Part shown: in pieces, positions 1 through 11,100 of the stretch
Layout: every line of letters starts with the position of its first letter
Position numbering within the stretch: position 1 is the first letter of the stretch
NCBI GenBank assembly: GCA_001916055.1
Contig: MNRR01000045.1
Location: 410-20,852, forward strand
DNA: 20,443 nt
DNA from: Clostridium sp. 28_12
GTDB taxonomy: Bacteria > Bacillota > Clostridia > TANB77 > CAG-508
Reading direction: 5' to 3'
Notes under the pieces: model-generated
Database searches by the model: none
The model's input: only the letters and a program-made list of their open reading frames with translations
Told to the model about the DNA's origin: nothing
Position numbers and translations under genes: made by a program

Positions 1-66
1 TACTAAAGCAATAAGAAATATACTTATACCAATTTTGACTTTGTTTATTTTTTTATGTTTTACCAT
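1..66 (-). CDS. N-terminal fragment of an exported or membrane-anchored protein (cut by window edge)
   Basis: An ATG at 66-64 on the minus strand opens a frame that stays open to the left edge. The 22 visible codons give a basic start (MVKHKKINKVK) followed by a hydrophobic run (IGISIFLIALV), which is the n-region and h-region of a signal peptide or N-terminal membrane anchor. A possible ribosome site, AAAGGA, lies about 13 nt upstream, which is rather far. The gene follows the giant surface-protein gene on the same strand, separated by about 220 bp holding a large palindrome, so it may have its own promoter. Its product and family cannot be told from 22 residues. Another exported protein of the same locus is likely by context. 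Confidence 0.55.
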   Translation of the reverse strand, partial: MVKHKKINKVKIGISIFLIALV

Positions 67-134
67 CTTTTGAATTCAATCCTTTCTTTATTGGCAATAT
101 GTGGTCATCTCCACTTTGGCACATTTAGCACAGT

Positions 135-230
135 GGCATTTGGGGGACATTTGGGGTCGGTTCCGTTTTTGCCCTAAGACATATGGACCAGGGCAAAAAC
201 GGAACCGACCCCAAATGTCCCCCAAATGCC
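135..230. repeat. Perfect 41-bp inverted repeat with 14-nt loop (REP/MITE-like palindrome)
   Basis: The arms at 135-175 and 190-230 are exact reverse complements, with a 14-nt spacer (176-189). Each arm contains GGGGGACATTTGGGG, then TCGGTTCC, then GTTTTTGCCC. The motif CAAATGTCCCCC is repeated once more beyond the right arm. The element is GC-rich in an AT-rich setting and has no coding frame of its own, so it looks acquired. From memory, similar GGGGAC...GGTTCC palindromes occur near Y1 (REP-associated tyrosine) transposases in Firmicutes. That link is recall, not shown here, and no transposase is present in the window. Confidence 0.85.
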
Positions 231-239
231 CAAATGTCC

Positions 240-279
240 CCCTCACAAGAGGGAGGAAAAAGGAACTCTCTCCTTTTCC
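240..279 (-). terminator. Possible terminator hairpins after the giant surface-protein gene
   Basis: Reading the minus strand, a stem GGAAAAGGA / TCCTTTTTCC (279-271 with 264-255, 6-nt loop) begins about 4 nt after the TAA stop at 286-284. A second small stem CCCTC-TTGT-GAGGG follows (253-240). The first stem has T residues in its 3' arm, but no clean U-run follows either stem, so termination strength is doubtful. The 41-bp palindrome just beyond would also fold in the transcript and may do the work. Confidence 0.35.
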
Positions 280-283
280 CCTA

Positions 284-3200
284 TTATTGTGTTACTATAA
301 ATGTCTTTCTTACTGTTTGTATCAAAGTATTATCATAATAAGCCTTAAATACCAATTTATACTCTCCAGTACTTATGCCATCTCTAATTGCCTTTGCAAA
401 TGCAACCGTCTTTAAATCAACAACTGTATCATAAGTCTCTTTAGGCATAACCATATACTCTGTGCAGCCATCTGGTGTTACAAGCCCCTGACTCTCTGGT
501 GTTTCCCATGTACCCTCTAAATATTGACTCAAATCAACTTTAGTATATTGTGTACCATTATATGTTTCTTGTCTATTACCAGACTCATCTTCTGTCACAG
601 TATATGTTGGATTACGTTTATATAACTCAACTCTTATATTAGTATCATCTGTTGGAGAACCTACTTTTACTGTTAAATCTAATCCGTTGTTTCCATCCAA
701 ATTCAAACCATTACTTATAATTCTGCTATTATTTGTACTCTCTACTCCTGCCAATCCCAATAGCCTATTTATAAATGTTATATAAAATTCCTTTTCGACT
801 GTTGTTTCGTTGCCATAGTGTAATCCATCATCTGATGCGAACACATAAGATTTAACTATATATGTTCCAGCAGGTACACTATACTGACTTAATGACAATG
901 TATAACTATTTTTTATTGTTGCCAATCCATCTGAAAGTGGAACTCTAATCACTCCATCATCTCCAGCAGTATAAACTTGTGTTGAATCATTTGTATTTGT
1001 AAGTTTCAAGTTTTGAACATCTGGTGCTTTAACTCTTTCTCCCACTTCATTAACAATCTCTATTGCTAAACCTACTGACTTATCGTAATATTTTGTATCT
1101 CTAATATTTGCACCGTCAACAGATTGTTCTAGCAATGTTGCAAAGTTTTCAAATACTGAATATGATTGTCCCTCATTACTAATAGATTGTGTCATCACTG
1201 CATTTTGATTATATAAGTTGTAAGTCAAATCTTTATCTCCATTGTCATATTTCAATACTCCTGATGAACTTCTTAATTCTAGGTATGTTTCTTGAGCTAA
1301 TTGATTTGCATCAATTCCAGAATCCATCAAATTAATTGATATATCATATTTTTCTAATGCATATCCATTTCCATCTACACCACTGCTATGATAATAACTA
1401 CTGTTATCATCTGAATATTTAGCAACTGTGCCTGAGCCTGAATCTAAAGAGCCACCCATATCTATGAAATTAGACAATTTGTATAAATATCTTGTTGTTC
1501 CATCAACAATTTCTGTTGAATCATAAGATGCATTGCTTGCAACTTGATAATAATATACTTTATTTACATTATCTCCTTGTCCATAATCTCTCATTGTAAT
1601 TCTTGTTCCAGCAGGTAATTGAACTGTTGAAGATAATACTCTATAATCGCCTGATGTATAAATACTTTCTGTTAAGCCTTGTTTGTATAATACATATGTT
1701 ATATCTACACTACTATCTGTTGTGTAATTTAATTGTGTATTTGTGCTATCTGTAAATCTTGGAGTATATTGTTCTTTATCCTCTTCATGTACTGACTGTA
1801 GGTTAACTGCAATTACTATTTTAAAAGTATTACCTTGACTTGCATCTTCACCTGTTCTAGTCTTTCCAGTTAAAACTATATTTACATTTCCTAAGTCTCT
1901 ATTTTCAGTAACATTTATTGAGTTAAATAACTTAAAGATTATTGTTCCTGGTGTATTTGAATTATCTGTTCCATATGCTGAATCTCCATCAAATGAACCA
2001 TTTCCATCTGTATAAATATTAGTTACACCACCTTTTAGCCAGCCTGATTTATCTGTTTCCATTGTTAATCCAAAAGTATTATTTGAATTTGCAGAATATG
2101 TTGGTACCTCTAATGGATTAATCAAGTTAATATCTGTGTCTAAAGCATTTGAGCTTACTCTATTTACAGTATATGTTGCACCTTGTTGATATTTATAATC
2201 AAGTAACAATTCTGCCATTGACCATGTTGAATATGTTGATGCTATTAATGAAGTATTATAATTTACTACATCTTCTCCAATTATCCAATCATAATATGTT
2301 CCATAATCTGTTACATCTATAACTTGTGGTGTTACTATTATATTGCTTTCATCTGAATAATCTGCCACATTTGTATAGAATCCATCAGTAGCTATATCAT
2401 GATTTGCTTTATGCCTTCCCTCTATATATGTACCATTTGCAAAGAATGCTTTTACAGCTCCTCCTGAATAATTTGGTGCATATATATCATATTCTTTTCT
2501 TCCAGTTTGACGACTTGGTCTATACATTCCAAAGAATGCCATACCATTTACATCTCCCCAAATATCTTCATTAGACCTATCACTTAGTTCTCCTTCTTCT
2601 TTTGCAAATATTAAGTTTATACCCTCAAGAGTATATATTCTATTATCAACATTTCTTGTAACTGTATTTCCAGAAATCTCTACTGTCTGTTTCTCTGTAG
2701 TATTATCAGAATTTGTCTTAAAGCTTTCAAATCCTCCAACCATGTTAAATGCTCTTTGTGTATATAATGTTGAATTATCAAGTAAAGTCAATCCATTTGT
2801 AACTCTATTTAAAGTATAACTTGCTCGTTTATAGTAATTATTTGCATCTTGAGCTCCTGTCAATTCTAAGTATGAGTTCTGTACTGAAACTTTTCCTGTT
2901 CTTTGTATAGAAATCATCTTATGAGCATTTGCTGAAGTTCCAAGGTCTTTAATCTTAACTGTTGATTTGTCTGCTCCTTTTTTGTCTGTTGTCTCATATG
3001 TTGAGCCTTTTCCAGCACCGAAAATATTGTTTGCAAATGTTATTGGTGAAGCTGTGCTACCATCCATAGTCACATGTGTTGCACCATAAACACTTACTGT
3101 ATCAAAATTATCATTTGCTGTACTTCCTGCACCATATATATTTCCTTTAATATTGATGTTTCCAGCTACTAGTGTATCATCTGTAACAGTATCTTTACCA

Positions 3201-3853
3201 ATATTAATATTTGTTGTTCCATAAACAGTTGAATCTTCTGAACCACCATTTATGTCATTTTCGATTGTTCCTCCTGTAATATTAATTGTTGTTGAACCTG
3301 TATTTCCAGATTTACCAATTGCTGATTTATATCCACCACCATAAAGTTTACCAGTTATTGTTGAAGCTCCTGTTATATTTATAGTTGCATTTTTTGTTGT
3401 ACCTTTCTCTTTATTTCCACCATAGATGTTATTTGCTGTTTTTCCAGCAATATTAACAGTTGCATTATCAGTGTCTCCACCATTGCCTGTTCCACCTTGG
3501 TTTCCACCATAGATATTAGTTACTGTTGCACCATTTTGTGTTACTTTAGCATTTGTTACACCTACATCATAACCTCCACCAAATACATCAGTTACTTTAC
3601 CAGTATTTAATACAACATTTGTATTTGTTGTTATACCAGCATTCTTAGAGCCACCATGTATTTCATCAATTGTAATACCATCTAATGTTACATTTGCAGT
3701 TTCGACTGCGGCTGAATTACCACCACCGTAAACATTTAAAAGTTTACCTGATTTTAATTCAACATTTGATGTTTCAACAGTTCCATTTGTATTAGAACCA
3801 CCAAATAAGCTTGTTACATTTGCAGTACCTTCTAATGTTACATTTGCAGTTTC
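284..3853 (-). CDS. C-terminal part of giant surface protein: end of YGGG beta-helix plus unassigned C-terminal region
   Basis: This frame is open from a stop at 3883-3881 down to the TAA at 286-284. Its first plausible start is a GTG at 3073, but homology to the upstream repeat starts at about 3853 (ETANVTLEG). It is therefore the continuation of the gene starting at 14126 after a frame change, not an independent gene. From 3853 to about 3000 it encodes glycine-rich beta-helix units (VYGGG, FGGS, IYGGN with TxNVxLxxG between them). About 900 residues follow that I cannot place in a family. They are rich in T, S, N, D and Y, look like beta structure, have almost no Cys, and end in TFIVTQ. There is no LPXTG sorting motif, no C-terminal hydrophobic segment and no choline- or SLH-type repeat. 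No RBS stands before the GTG. Product function unknown; probably extracellular. Confidence 0.8.
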   Translation of the reverse strand, partial: ETANVTLEGTANVTSLFGGSNTNGTVETSNVELKSGKLLNVYGGGNSAAVETANVTLDGITIDEIHGGSKNAGITTNTNVVLNTGKVTDVFGGGYDVGVTNAKVTQNGATVTNIYGGNQGGTGNGGDTDNATVNIAGKTANNIYGGNKEKGTTKNATINITGASTITGKLYGGGYKSAIGKSGNTGSTTINITGGTIENDINGGSEDSTVYGTTNINIGKDTVTDDTLVAGNINIKGNIYGAGSTANDNFDTVSVYGATHVTMDGSTASPITFANNIFGAGKGSTYETTDKKGADKSTVKIKDLGTSANAHKMISIQRTGKVSVQNSYLELTGAQDANNYYKRASYTLNRVTNGLTLLDNSTLYTQRAFNMVGGFESFKTNSDNTTEKQTVEISGNTVTRNVDNRIYTLEGINLIFAKEEGELSDRSNEDIWGDVNGMAFFGMYRPSRQTGRKEYDIYAPNYSGGAVKAFFANGTYIEGRHKANHDIATDGFYTNVADYSDESNIIVTPQVIDVTDYGTYYDWIIGEDVVNYNTSLIASTYSTWSMAELLLDYKYQQGATYTVNRVSSNALDTDINLINPLEVPTYSANSNNTFGLTMETDKSGWLKGGVTNIYTDGNGSFDGDSAYGTDNSNTPGTIIFKLFNSINVTENRDLGNVNIVLTGKTRTGEDASQGNTFKIVIAVNLQSVHEEDKEQYTPRFTDSTNTQLNYTTDSSVDITYVLYKQGLTESIYTSGDYRVLSSTVQLPAGTRITMRDYGQGDNVNKVYYYQVASNASYDSTEIVDGTTRYLYKLSNFIDMGGSLDSGSGTVAKYSDDNSSYYHSSGVDGNGYALEKYDISINLMDSGIDANQLAQETYLELRSSSGVLKYDNGDKDLTYNLYNQNAVMTQSISNEGQSYSVFENFATLLEQSVDGANIRDTKYYDKSVGLAIEIVNEVGERVKAPDVQNLKLTNTNDSTQVYTAGDDGVIRVPLSDGLATIKNSYTLSLSQYSVPAGTYIVKSYVFASDDGLHYGNETTVEKEFYITFINRLLGLAGVESTNNSRIISNGLNLDGNNGLDLTVKVGSPTDDTNIRVELYKRNPTYTVTEDESGNRQETYNGTQYTKVDLSQYLEGTWETPESQGLVTPDGCTEYMVMPKETYDTVVDLKTVAFAKAIRDGISTGEYKLVFKAYYDNTLIQTVRKTFIVTQ

Positions 3854-5150
3854 CTGATTGTAAGAATATATTTGCTGTTGTTACAATTCCATCAGTCTTA
3901 GAACCACCATATATTGTATTAGCTGTAATACCTTTTAAGTAGATATTAACTTCATTTGTTATTCCTGCCTCATCTGAACCACCATATATTGTAGCCAATT
4001 TTGCACTCTTAACTAATTGAATTTCTACTGTACCTACTCTTTCATATTTACCACTACCATATACAGTACCCTTAATTGTTGGAGTTGTATTTACATCTTT
4101 GCTTCCAATTACTATATTTACATTTTGACTTACAGTGTCATTATTTTGTTGACCACTTGTTGTTAAGATATTTCCACCATATACATTTTGTACTGTTCCT
4201 CCTAAGATATTAATATTTGATTGAGTTCTTACTTGGTTTTGATATGCTCCGCCATAAATATTTCCTGTTACTTGACCATTGTTTATATTTATATTAGCTG
4301 AATCTGAAACTCCACCGTTTTGACCTCCACCATATATATCACCTTTAATTGTTCCAGTATTTAATGTTATGTTTGTATTTCCATTTATTGCTCCTGTATT
4401 GACATTTATTGATGTTCCATTTATTACACCCTTGCTTCCTCCATAAATGTTTCCATTTACTGTGATTCCGCTATTTACAATAATATTAGTATTACCTGAA
4501 ACTTGTCCTTGAGCTTCTGTATCAGTATTTGAACCTCCGAAAACATTTCCTGTTATAGCAATACGTCCAGAAAGTGTAATTGTTGAACTTCCAATTGAAA
4601 AGTTTTTATTACCATTTCCAAATATATCACCTGTAATTTGTCCACCGTAGAAATTTAGCTCATTTGCGATTGGTTCACTTCCTGTTGGGTCTTTTTTAAC
4701 TTTAGCTCTTGAACCTCCATAAACATTTCCTGTAACCTCTCCACCATACATATAGAATCCATTTATTCCATCATTAAATCCATCTATTGTTCTTAAGTAT
4801 ATACTTGCATTTTCAGAAGATTTATTAAATTTGTTTTCTCCTGTGAATTTAGCACTATAAATTTTTGTAATAGAATATTTCATACTATATGCTGTTGTTG
4901 TACTTTGTGAACCATTAGTATTATATGGATAGCATCCATCTTCACTTTCACCCATTGCTAAGTAACCTGTAATTGTTAATTTTTCATTTCTTGAAACAGC
5001 TGATTCTTTCATAGTTCCAATCATAACTTGATGTGAAACATATTTGCTCTTTGTAGTTTGTGTCTCTAAACTGCTTCCTGCAATGATATTATTGTATTTA
5101 CCAGCTTCTACTATAACAGTGTGAATTCCTATTGTTCCTAGTTTTGCCTC
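3000..5150 (-). repeat. Coding repeats of the YGGG/FGGS beta-helix
   Basis: Degenerate in-frame repeats each encode a short beta strand, a glycine turn (NIYGGG, NVFGGS, TIYGGS, DVFGGG) and a second strand of the type TxNVxLxSG. About 20 such units can be read across this stretch, through both frames of the broken gene. DNA identity between some units is high: one 15-bp string occurs at 3686-3700, 3812-3826 and 3836-3850. This makes the tract prone to recombination and to assembly error. Confidence 0.75.
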
Positions 5151-8100
5151 TGTTTTGTAATTTCCACCAACTACGGCACCAAAAGTATATTTACCATCTG
5201 GTGTTGAAATACCTCTACCAAGAGTTACATCACCATAATTTGTAATTAATACATTTGAATAATCGCCTTTAGATAAGTAGTCACTACCATCGCTAACCTT
5301 TGTAGAAGATGAATATAGTTTAATATTATCAAATGCTACATCTCCCTCAATGTTCATGTTAGAAGAAACTTTTAATTCAGCACCTTTTGTTCTGTAATCT
5401 ACTCCTGCATATAAACTTGTAATTGTTGCATTTCCTGTTAATTTATCACTACTATTCCATTCAACTGCATCCATAATTACAATTATATTTTCAGAAGATT
5501 TTCCAGAAGAATTTAATTTGCCATATGCTGTTTGTAAATCTTTAACTGGTTTTTCTGGTGATAAACCATCATTTGAATTATTACCAGATTTTGATACAAA
5601 GATTACAGTTGCTTTTTGCCAAATTGCATTTAAGTGTGTTACTGTATTTGGAATATCATCATATAAGCTATAAATCTTAGCATCATCTGCTGAGAATCCT
5701 TTATTATTTGCTACTGCCCAACCTTTAAAGCTATATCCGAATGGTTCTGCAAATTGTGCATTTTTACCATCATCGTAAATTTCGCCAATTGAACTTGCTC
5801 TATATGTTGTAGATTCTGCATTTGTGCCACTTTCATTTACACTCATTAATTCATGTACATAAGATTGATGAGTTTCTTTGAAATCTGGACTTGCATGATA
5901 TGTTATCATTGTATAATTATCTGTATTACTACTTATTGCAGATTTAGAGAAGCTTATTGTTGTTGTATTACTCTTATTATCAAATTCATCAACTAAAGTT
6001 TCTTTTTCTATTACTAATGAATAATTTCCAATTTCTTTTAATCCAGTAATATCAATTTTATATGATTTTGAAATTTCGTTAGCATCTTCTCCGAGAGATG
6101 TAACCTTTGCTGTTGCTCCGGCTACATCTTTTCCATCTTTGAAGATTTTTACATTAGCATCAGTCAAGTTACTTTGGTCTAAAACTAAAAATGTATCTTG
6201 ACCTTTAACATTAAAGCTAATTGTTCCATCATTTTCGAATTTTGAAGTATCTGTACTCATATATTTCCATACTGGTTTTTTATTGTCTAAGTCTACAATT
6301 ATGTCTGTTGCCTCATTTGTAAGACCTCCTGTATCTGCAATTTTTCCAGCAGGTATACTAATCTTTAATTTCTTAAATTCTTCTTCAAATTCACTTATTT
6401 TTATAACAAAATTATAACCATATTTCGTTTTTACAGGTGTTATTGATATTGGTAAATCAGTTCTTTGAACATATTCGCCATTTCTATTCAATTCATATAT
6501 TGTAATATCTTCTGCTGTCAATTTTGTATTGAAATCATAGAATCTATCAGTGCCTGCAATAGTTACTGTAGCATATCTTTGTGCATAGCTTATATCTTTG
6601 TCTACATAGAATAATTTTGGTTTGATAAAGTCAACTTTAATAAAGTTATTGGCATCATCGCCATTGTCATTATCGACTATTATTTTTGTTTCAATGTTCT
6701 CGTTTCCAGATGTATCTTTTACTTTTCCAGCAGCTATTACAAATTCTATCTTACCACTATGTCTTCTAAAGATTTCATTCTCTAAGTTCTTATCTAATTC
6801 GAAGTTTGATAATGTTAATGTATATCTTACTCCATTTCCTGAACCATCTGTGATATCTGCTTTTGTAAGATTCTTGGTTATGTAATCAGTTACATCCATA
6901 TCATCAACAAGTATTTGTTTTATATCATCTGCTGTTAATATATTGCTTTCTAAGAAGTTTGTATCAACTGCATCAAATGTTATACTTACTTGTTTATTTG
7001 TTGAATCAATTAGTGGATTTACTCCTTCTTTATATTTATACTTAATTGTTGGTTTTATAAAGTCTACTACGCTATTTCTGAATGCTGTATATTTTGGAGA
7101 GTTTTCATTGTCTCCGATATCTTTTTCAACCCAATTTTTATTTCCTACTGAAATTTCTGTTTGTTTGTTTCCATTTCCAGATGTATCCCTAATTGAATTT
7201 TCTGCAATCCTGATTTTTACTGCTCCATCATATGTTCCGAAATTTCCTAATGTTAAATTATATCCTGTATCAGCTCCATCAAGTTCAGCAGTATTTGTTA
7301 TTTTTGTTAATTTCTTTGTAATTGTTGTTATTGGAACATTTGGATTTTTGCTATTTGCTACAAATACATCAATGTTATTTTCTGTTAATGTATCTTTTAA
7401 GTAGTAAATATCACGTCCTAGTATTTTAACTGTTACTGTTCCTGTTTCGCCATCTCTATCTCTTGTAATACTACTTGTAGAGTATTCCCATGTAGGTCTT
7501 GTAAAGTCTACTATACTGTTTCTAAATGCTGTGTATTCACCTTTTGTATCTCCCGCTTCTGTCCATGTTGCATTTCCTACTAATACTTCTGTCTCTCTGT
7601 TTGTATTACCAGATTTATCTATTATAACTCCTTCTGGAATTATAACACTTGTTACACCTTCATTTTCACCAAAGTTTCCTAAAGTGATTTGATATGTAAT
7701 TTCTGTTTGTTGTTGACCTATTTGAGAAACTTGTTTTGTTATTGTATCTGGATATACTGTTTCTCCATTTGGTTTTACAACCTTAACTTTCATTTTAGCA
7801 ACATTTGCTGCATCTTGTAATGTTCCTTTTGATAAATATTTATCTGTTGCTTTTATTCTTACTGATACGGTTCCAGTTTCATTTGTAATATCTCTGTTTA
7901 TTCCATTGCTTGAATTCAACTTACTTAAGTTGTCTGCCGTTTTTTCAATTAATGGATCAATTACATCGACTATTACTGGATTTCTTTCATCATCACCATC
8001 ATCATAATCTAATGTAAGTGTTGTTGCACCATTTTTGTTTCCAGATGTATCATCAACTTTGTCTGCCGCAAATACAAATGTTACAGCACCACTGTAATCT

Positions 8101-11100
8101 TTATATTTTTCTGATTCGTTATATATTAATTCAAAGTTTGATATCACGAATGTGTATTCTTTTCCTGTTCCATCTTGAAGGTCTTTTGAAGTTACTGTTG
8201 TGTGTAACTGGTCTGTTAAGTCTGTTCCTGCAACTTTTATTCTGATGTTGTTTGCATTTAATGTTCCATCTTTATTCATTATTGAGTCTTCTCTTATATG
8301 TTTATCTGTTACATCAAATTTAACTGTTAATGTTTTAGCTTTATAGTCAATTTCAGGGTTTGCACTTCCTGTAACTTTTGAATATTTATAGCTAATTAAT
8401 GGTTTGATAAAGTCTACTATACTGTCTCTAAATGCTGGATATTTTTGATTTGTTGAACTGTCTCCTTTTTCTACCCATTCTTTATTTCCTACAAGAATTG
8501 TAGTTTCTAAGTTAACATTTCCTGAATTATCTACTATTGTTCCTGCATCTATTACTATTTTTGTAACACCATTTATTTTGCCGAAATTTCCTAAAGTTAA
8601 TTTATATCCTATAAGTTTTACATTATTTACATCTGGAAGTCCTTGTTTTGTTGCTAGTTGTTTTAATGTTGCTGTATCTGTAATTGGTACTAAGTCTTTT
8701 GTAATTGATGATTCTAATTTATCATCTACATATACTTTAATTTTATCCTTTGTTAGTGAATTAGATTTGTAGTATTTATCACTGCCGATTATTGTTAATT
8801 CAACTGTATCTGCTGTTTTTCCATCTCTTATTCTGTTTATGCTACTTGTTCCATATGTCCATACTGGGTTTACAACATCGACTATATCTGGGTCTTTATG
8901 ATCTTCGTGGTTTTCAGGGTCATCTATACCTATTGTAATTGTTTTTGCCAAACTCAAGTTACCACTCTTGTCCACAATTCCTTGTTTTATTGTTCCATCT
9001 GTATTTAATTCACCAGCTGGGAAGGCTATTGTCATCGGACCACTATAACCTTCACCATCTTTAATTTCTAATCCATTTACTATAAGTTCATATCTTTCAC
9101 CAATTTTTACTTGTTTTCCGTTTACTGCTGTATAAATATCTCCATTTGCTCTATAAATTATATTTCCTTCTGTAACATCTGCTGCAATTTGTTTCTTCTT
9201 GAATGATCTTGTTACTTTAGTCCAATCAGGTTCTTCTCCATCTACATTTATTGTCATTGTTGTTAAATCTATTTTTGAACTTAGGAAATATTTATCTGTT
9301 ATATCAAATATTACTGTTACATTTTTCTTTCCTTGGTCTATTATCGTATTTGCCGCTTCATATGTAAATTCTGGTCTTATATAGTCTGTAAACATTGTTG
9401 TTGTGCTTGTTTTATTGTTTGTACTTTCTGTTCCAGTTCCTTTTAATATAATATCTTCCATTGTTCCAGATGTGTCTATTGCTTGTAAGTTTTGGTTTTG
9501 ATATGTTGTGTCTTTTAATGTCTTTTTTGCAATTTTTAATGAAATGTTACCACTCCATTCTTTGTAGTTCTTTCCTTTTTGTCTTAATGCCTCTTCAAAG
9601 TTTGATAGTGTTAGTACTTGTACTACGTCTTTTGCCCCTGTTGTTTCATTTGTTGCTTCTGTTGCAGCTGCAACTTGTTTTGTTATACTTGTTGCTTCTT
9701 CTCCATCTATGTATACTTTTATTTGGTCATTTATTTTTTCATTACTTAATGAACTTTCTACATTGCTTGTAAAGTCTTTTCCTGCATCAGGATTTGTCAT
9801 TCCTCTTAGTGTTATGTTTATCTTGCTATTTGCTAAGTCATTGTTATCTATCGCTATTTGTGATGCTTGCTTTATCCATTCTGTTCTGTATTTTGGATTT
9901 ATTGTTCCTCTTGTATAATTTATTGCTGATGTTGTTGCATCTGTATTTAACTTGAAGTTGTTTTTGTCTTGGAAGATTGATTCTGGGGCGTGGATTACAC
10001 AGCCTGATTTTCCTGTTAAATCAAATATTTTATAATTTGCAGAATGTGTATTTCCAATGTTTTCTTCTGTTATGCCTCCAGTAATAGTTGCATTTGGTAT
10101 ATTTGTAAATGCTGGTCCTAAATCTAGTTCTGTCATTTGATAACCACCTGTTTCTCTAAACATTATAGCCATATCTTCTACGTTTGTTGTATAGAATAAA
10201 TCACCTAAATCTAATTTGGTCATTTGCCTATTTCCTGTTCTATTAAACATTCCCAGCATACTTTTTACTTTACTTGTATTAAATTTATTTCCCAAATTTA
10301 AAGTTGTCATCGCTTCTCTACCACAATCACTGAACATCCAAGTCATATTCTCTACATTACTCGTATCAAATTTGTCTCCTAAATCCAAACTTGTCATTGC
10401 CATCGAACCAGTCGCTCCAAACATAGATGCCATCGTAGTTACTTTGCTTGTATCAAATTTAGTTCCTAAATTTAATTGAGTCATTGCATTTCCTCCGCAG
10501 TATATAAACATTTCATTCATATTTGTTACATTACTTGTATCAAATTTATCACCTAAGTTTAAGCTTGTCATTTGATAACATCCTGTTCCATAAAACATAC
10601 TACTCATATCAGTTACATTGCTTGTGTCAAATTTGTCTCCCAAGTCTAACTGTTCCATTGTATGATATCCTGTACAAATAAACATTTCATGCATATCTGT
10701 AACTTTGCTTGTATTAAACTTACTTCCTAAATTAAATGTAAGCATTTTTTTACTTCCTGTATATCTAAACATAGCTGTCATATTTGTTACATTACTTGTA
10801 TCAAAATTATCTCCTAAGTCTAATTTAGTCATAGCATTATGTCCAGTTTGTCTGAACATGTAAGTCATATTGGTTACACTGCTAACATTTAGTAATCCAA
10901 TATTTGAAATTGTCTCAGTTGCGGTAAATTTGTCTTCTTCTGAATATCCTATATATGCAAATAAAAGGCTTGAATCATAATTTCCAAATATCTCATCATC
11001 ACTACCAATATAAACTTTTAAAGTTCCTTTTGCATTAGTTGTATACCAAGCTAGTATTGATTTATCCTGTTGTGCTGAAACATCCCATGCAGTTGTATCA

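Larger units (their letters stand above)
67..283. other. Intergenic region rich in hairpins
   Basis: No gene is supported here. The region holds a short inverted repeat (CCACT at 111-115 with AGTGG at 132-136), a perfect 41-bp inverted repeat (135-230), an extra copy of the CAAATGTCCCCC motif just outside it (about 231-242), and two small hairpins next to the stop codon of the giant gene. The middle is far more GC-rich than the surrounding genes. I see no convincing promoter for the gene at the left edge. Confidence 0.7.

Noticed and set aside
101..415. Plus-strand frame of 104 codons over the palindrome
   Set aside because: It runs through both arms of the inverted repeat and into the antisense of the giant gene's 3' end. 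There is no RBS and the composition is not protein-like.
284..3073. Independent gene starting at GTG 3073
   Set aside because: The same frame stays open and keeps encoding beta-helix units up to 3853, no RBS precedes the GTG, and there is no signal peptide.
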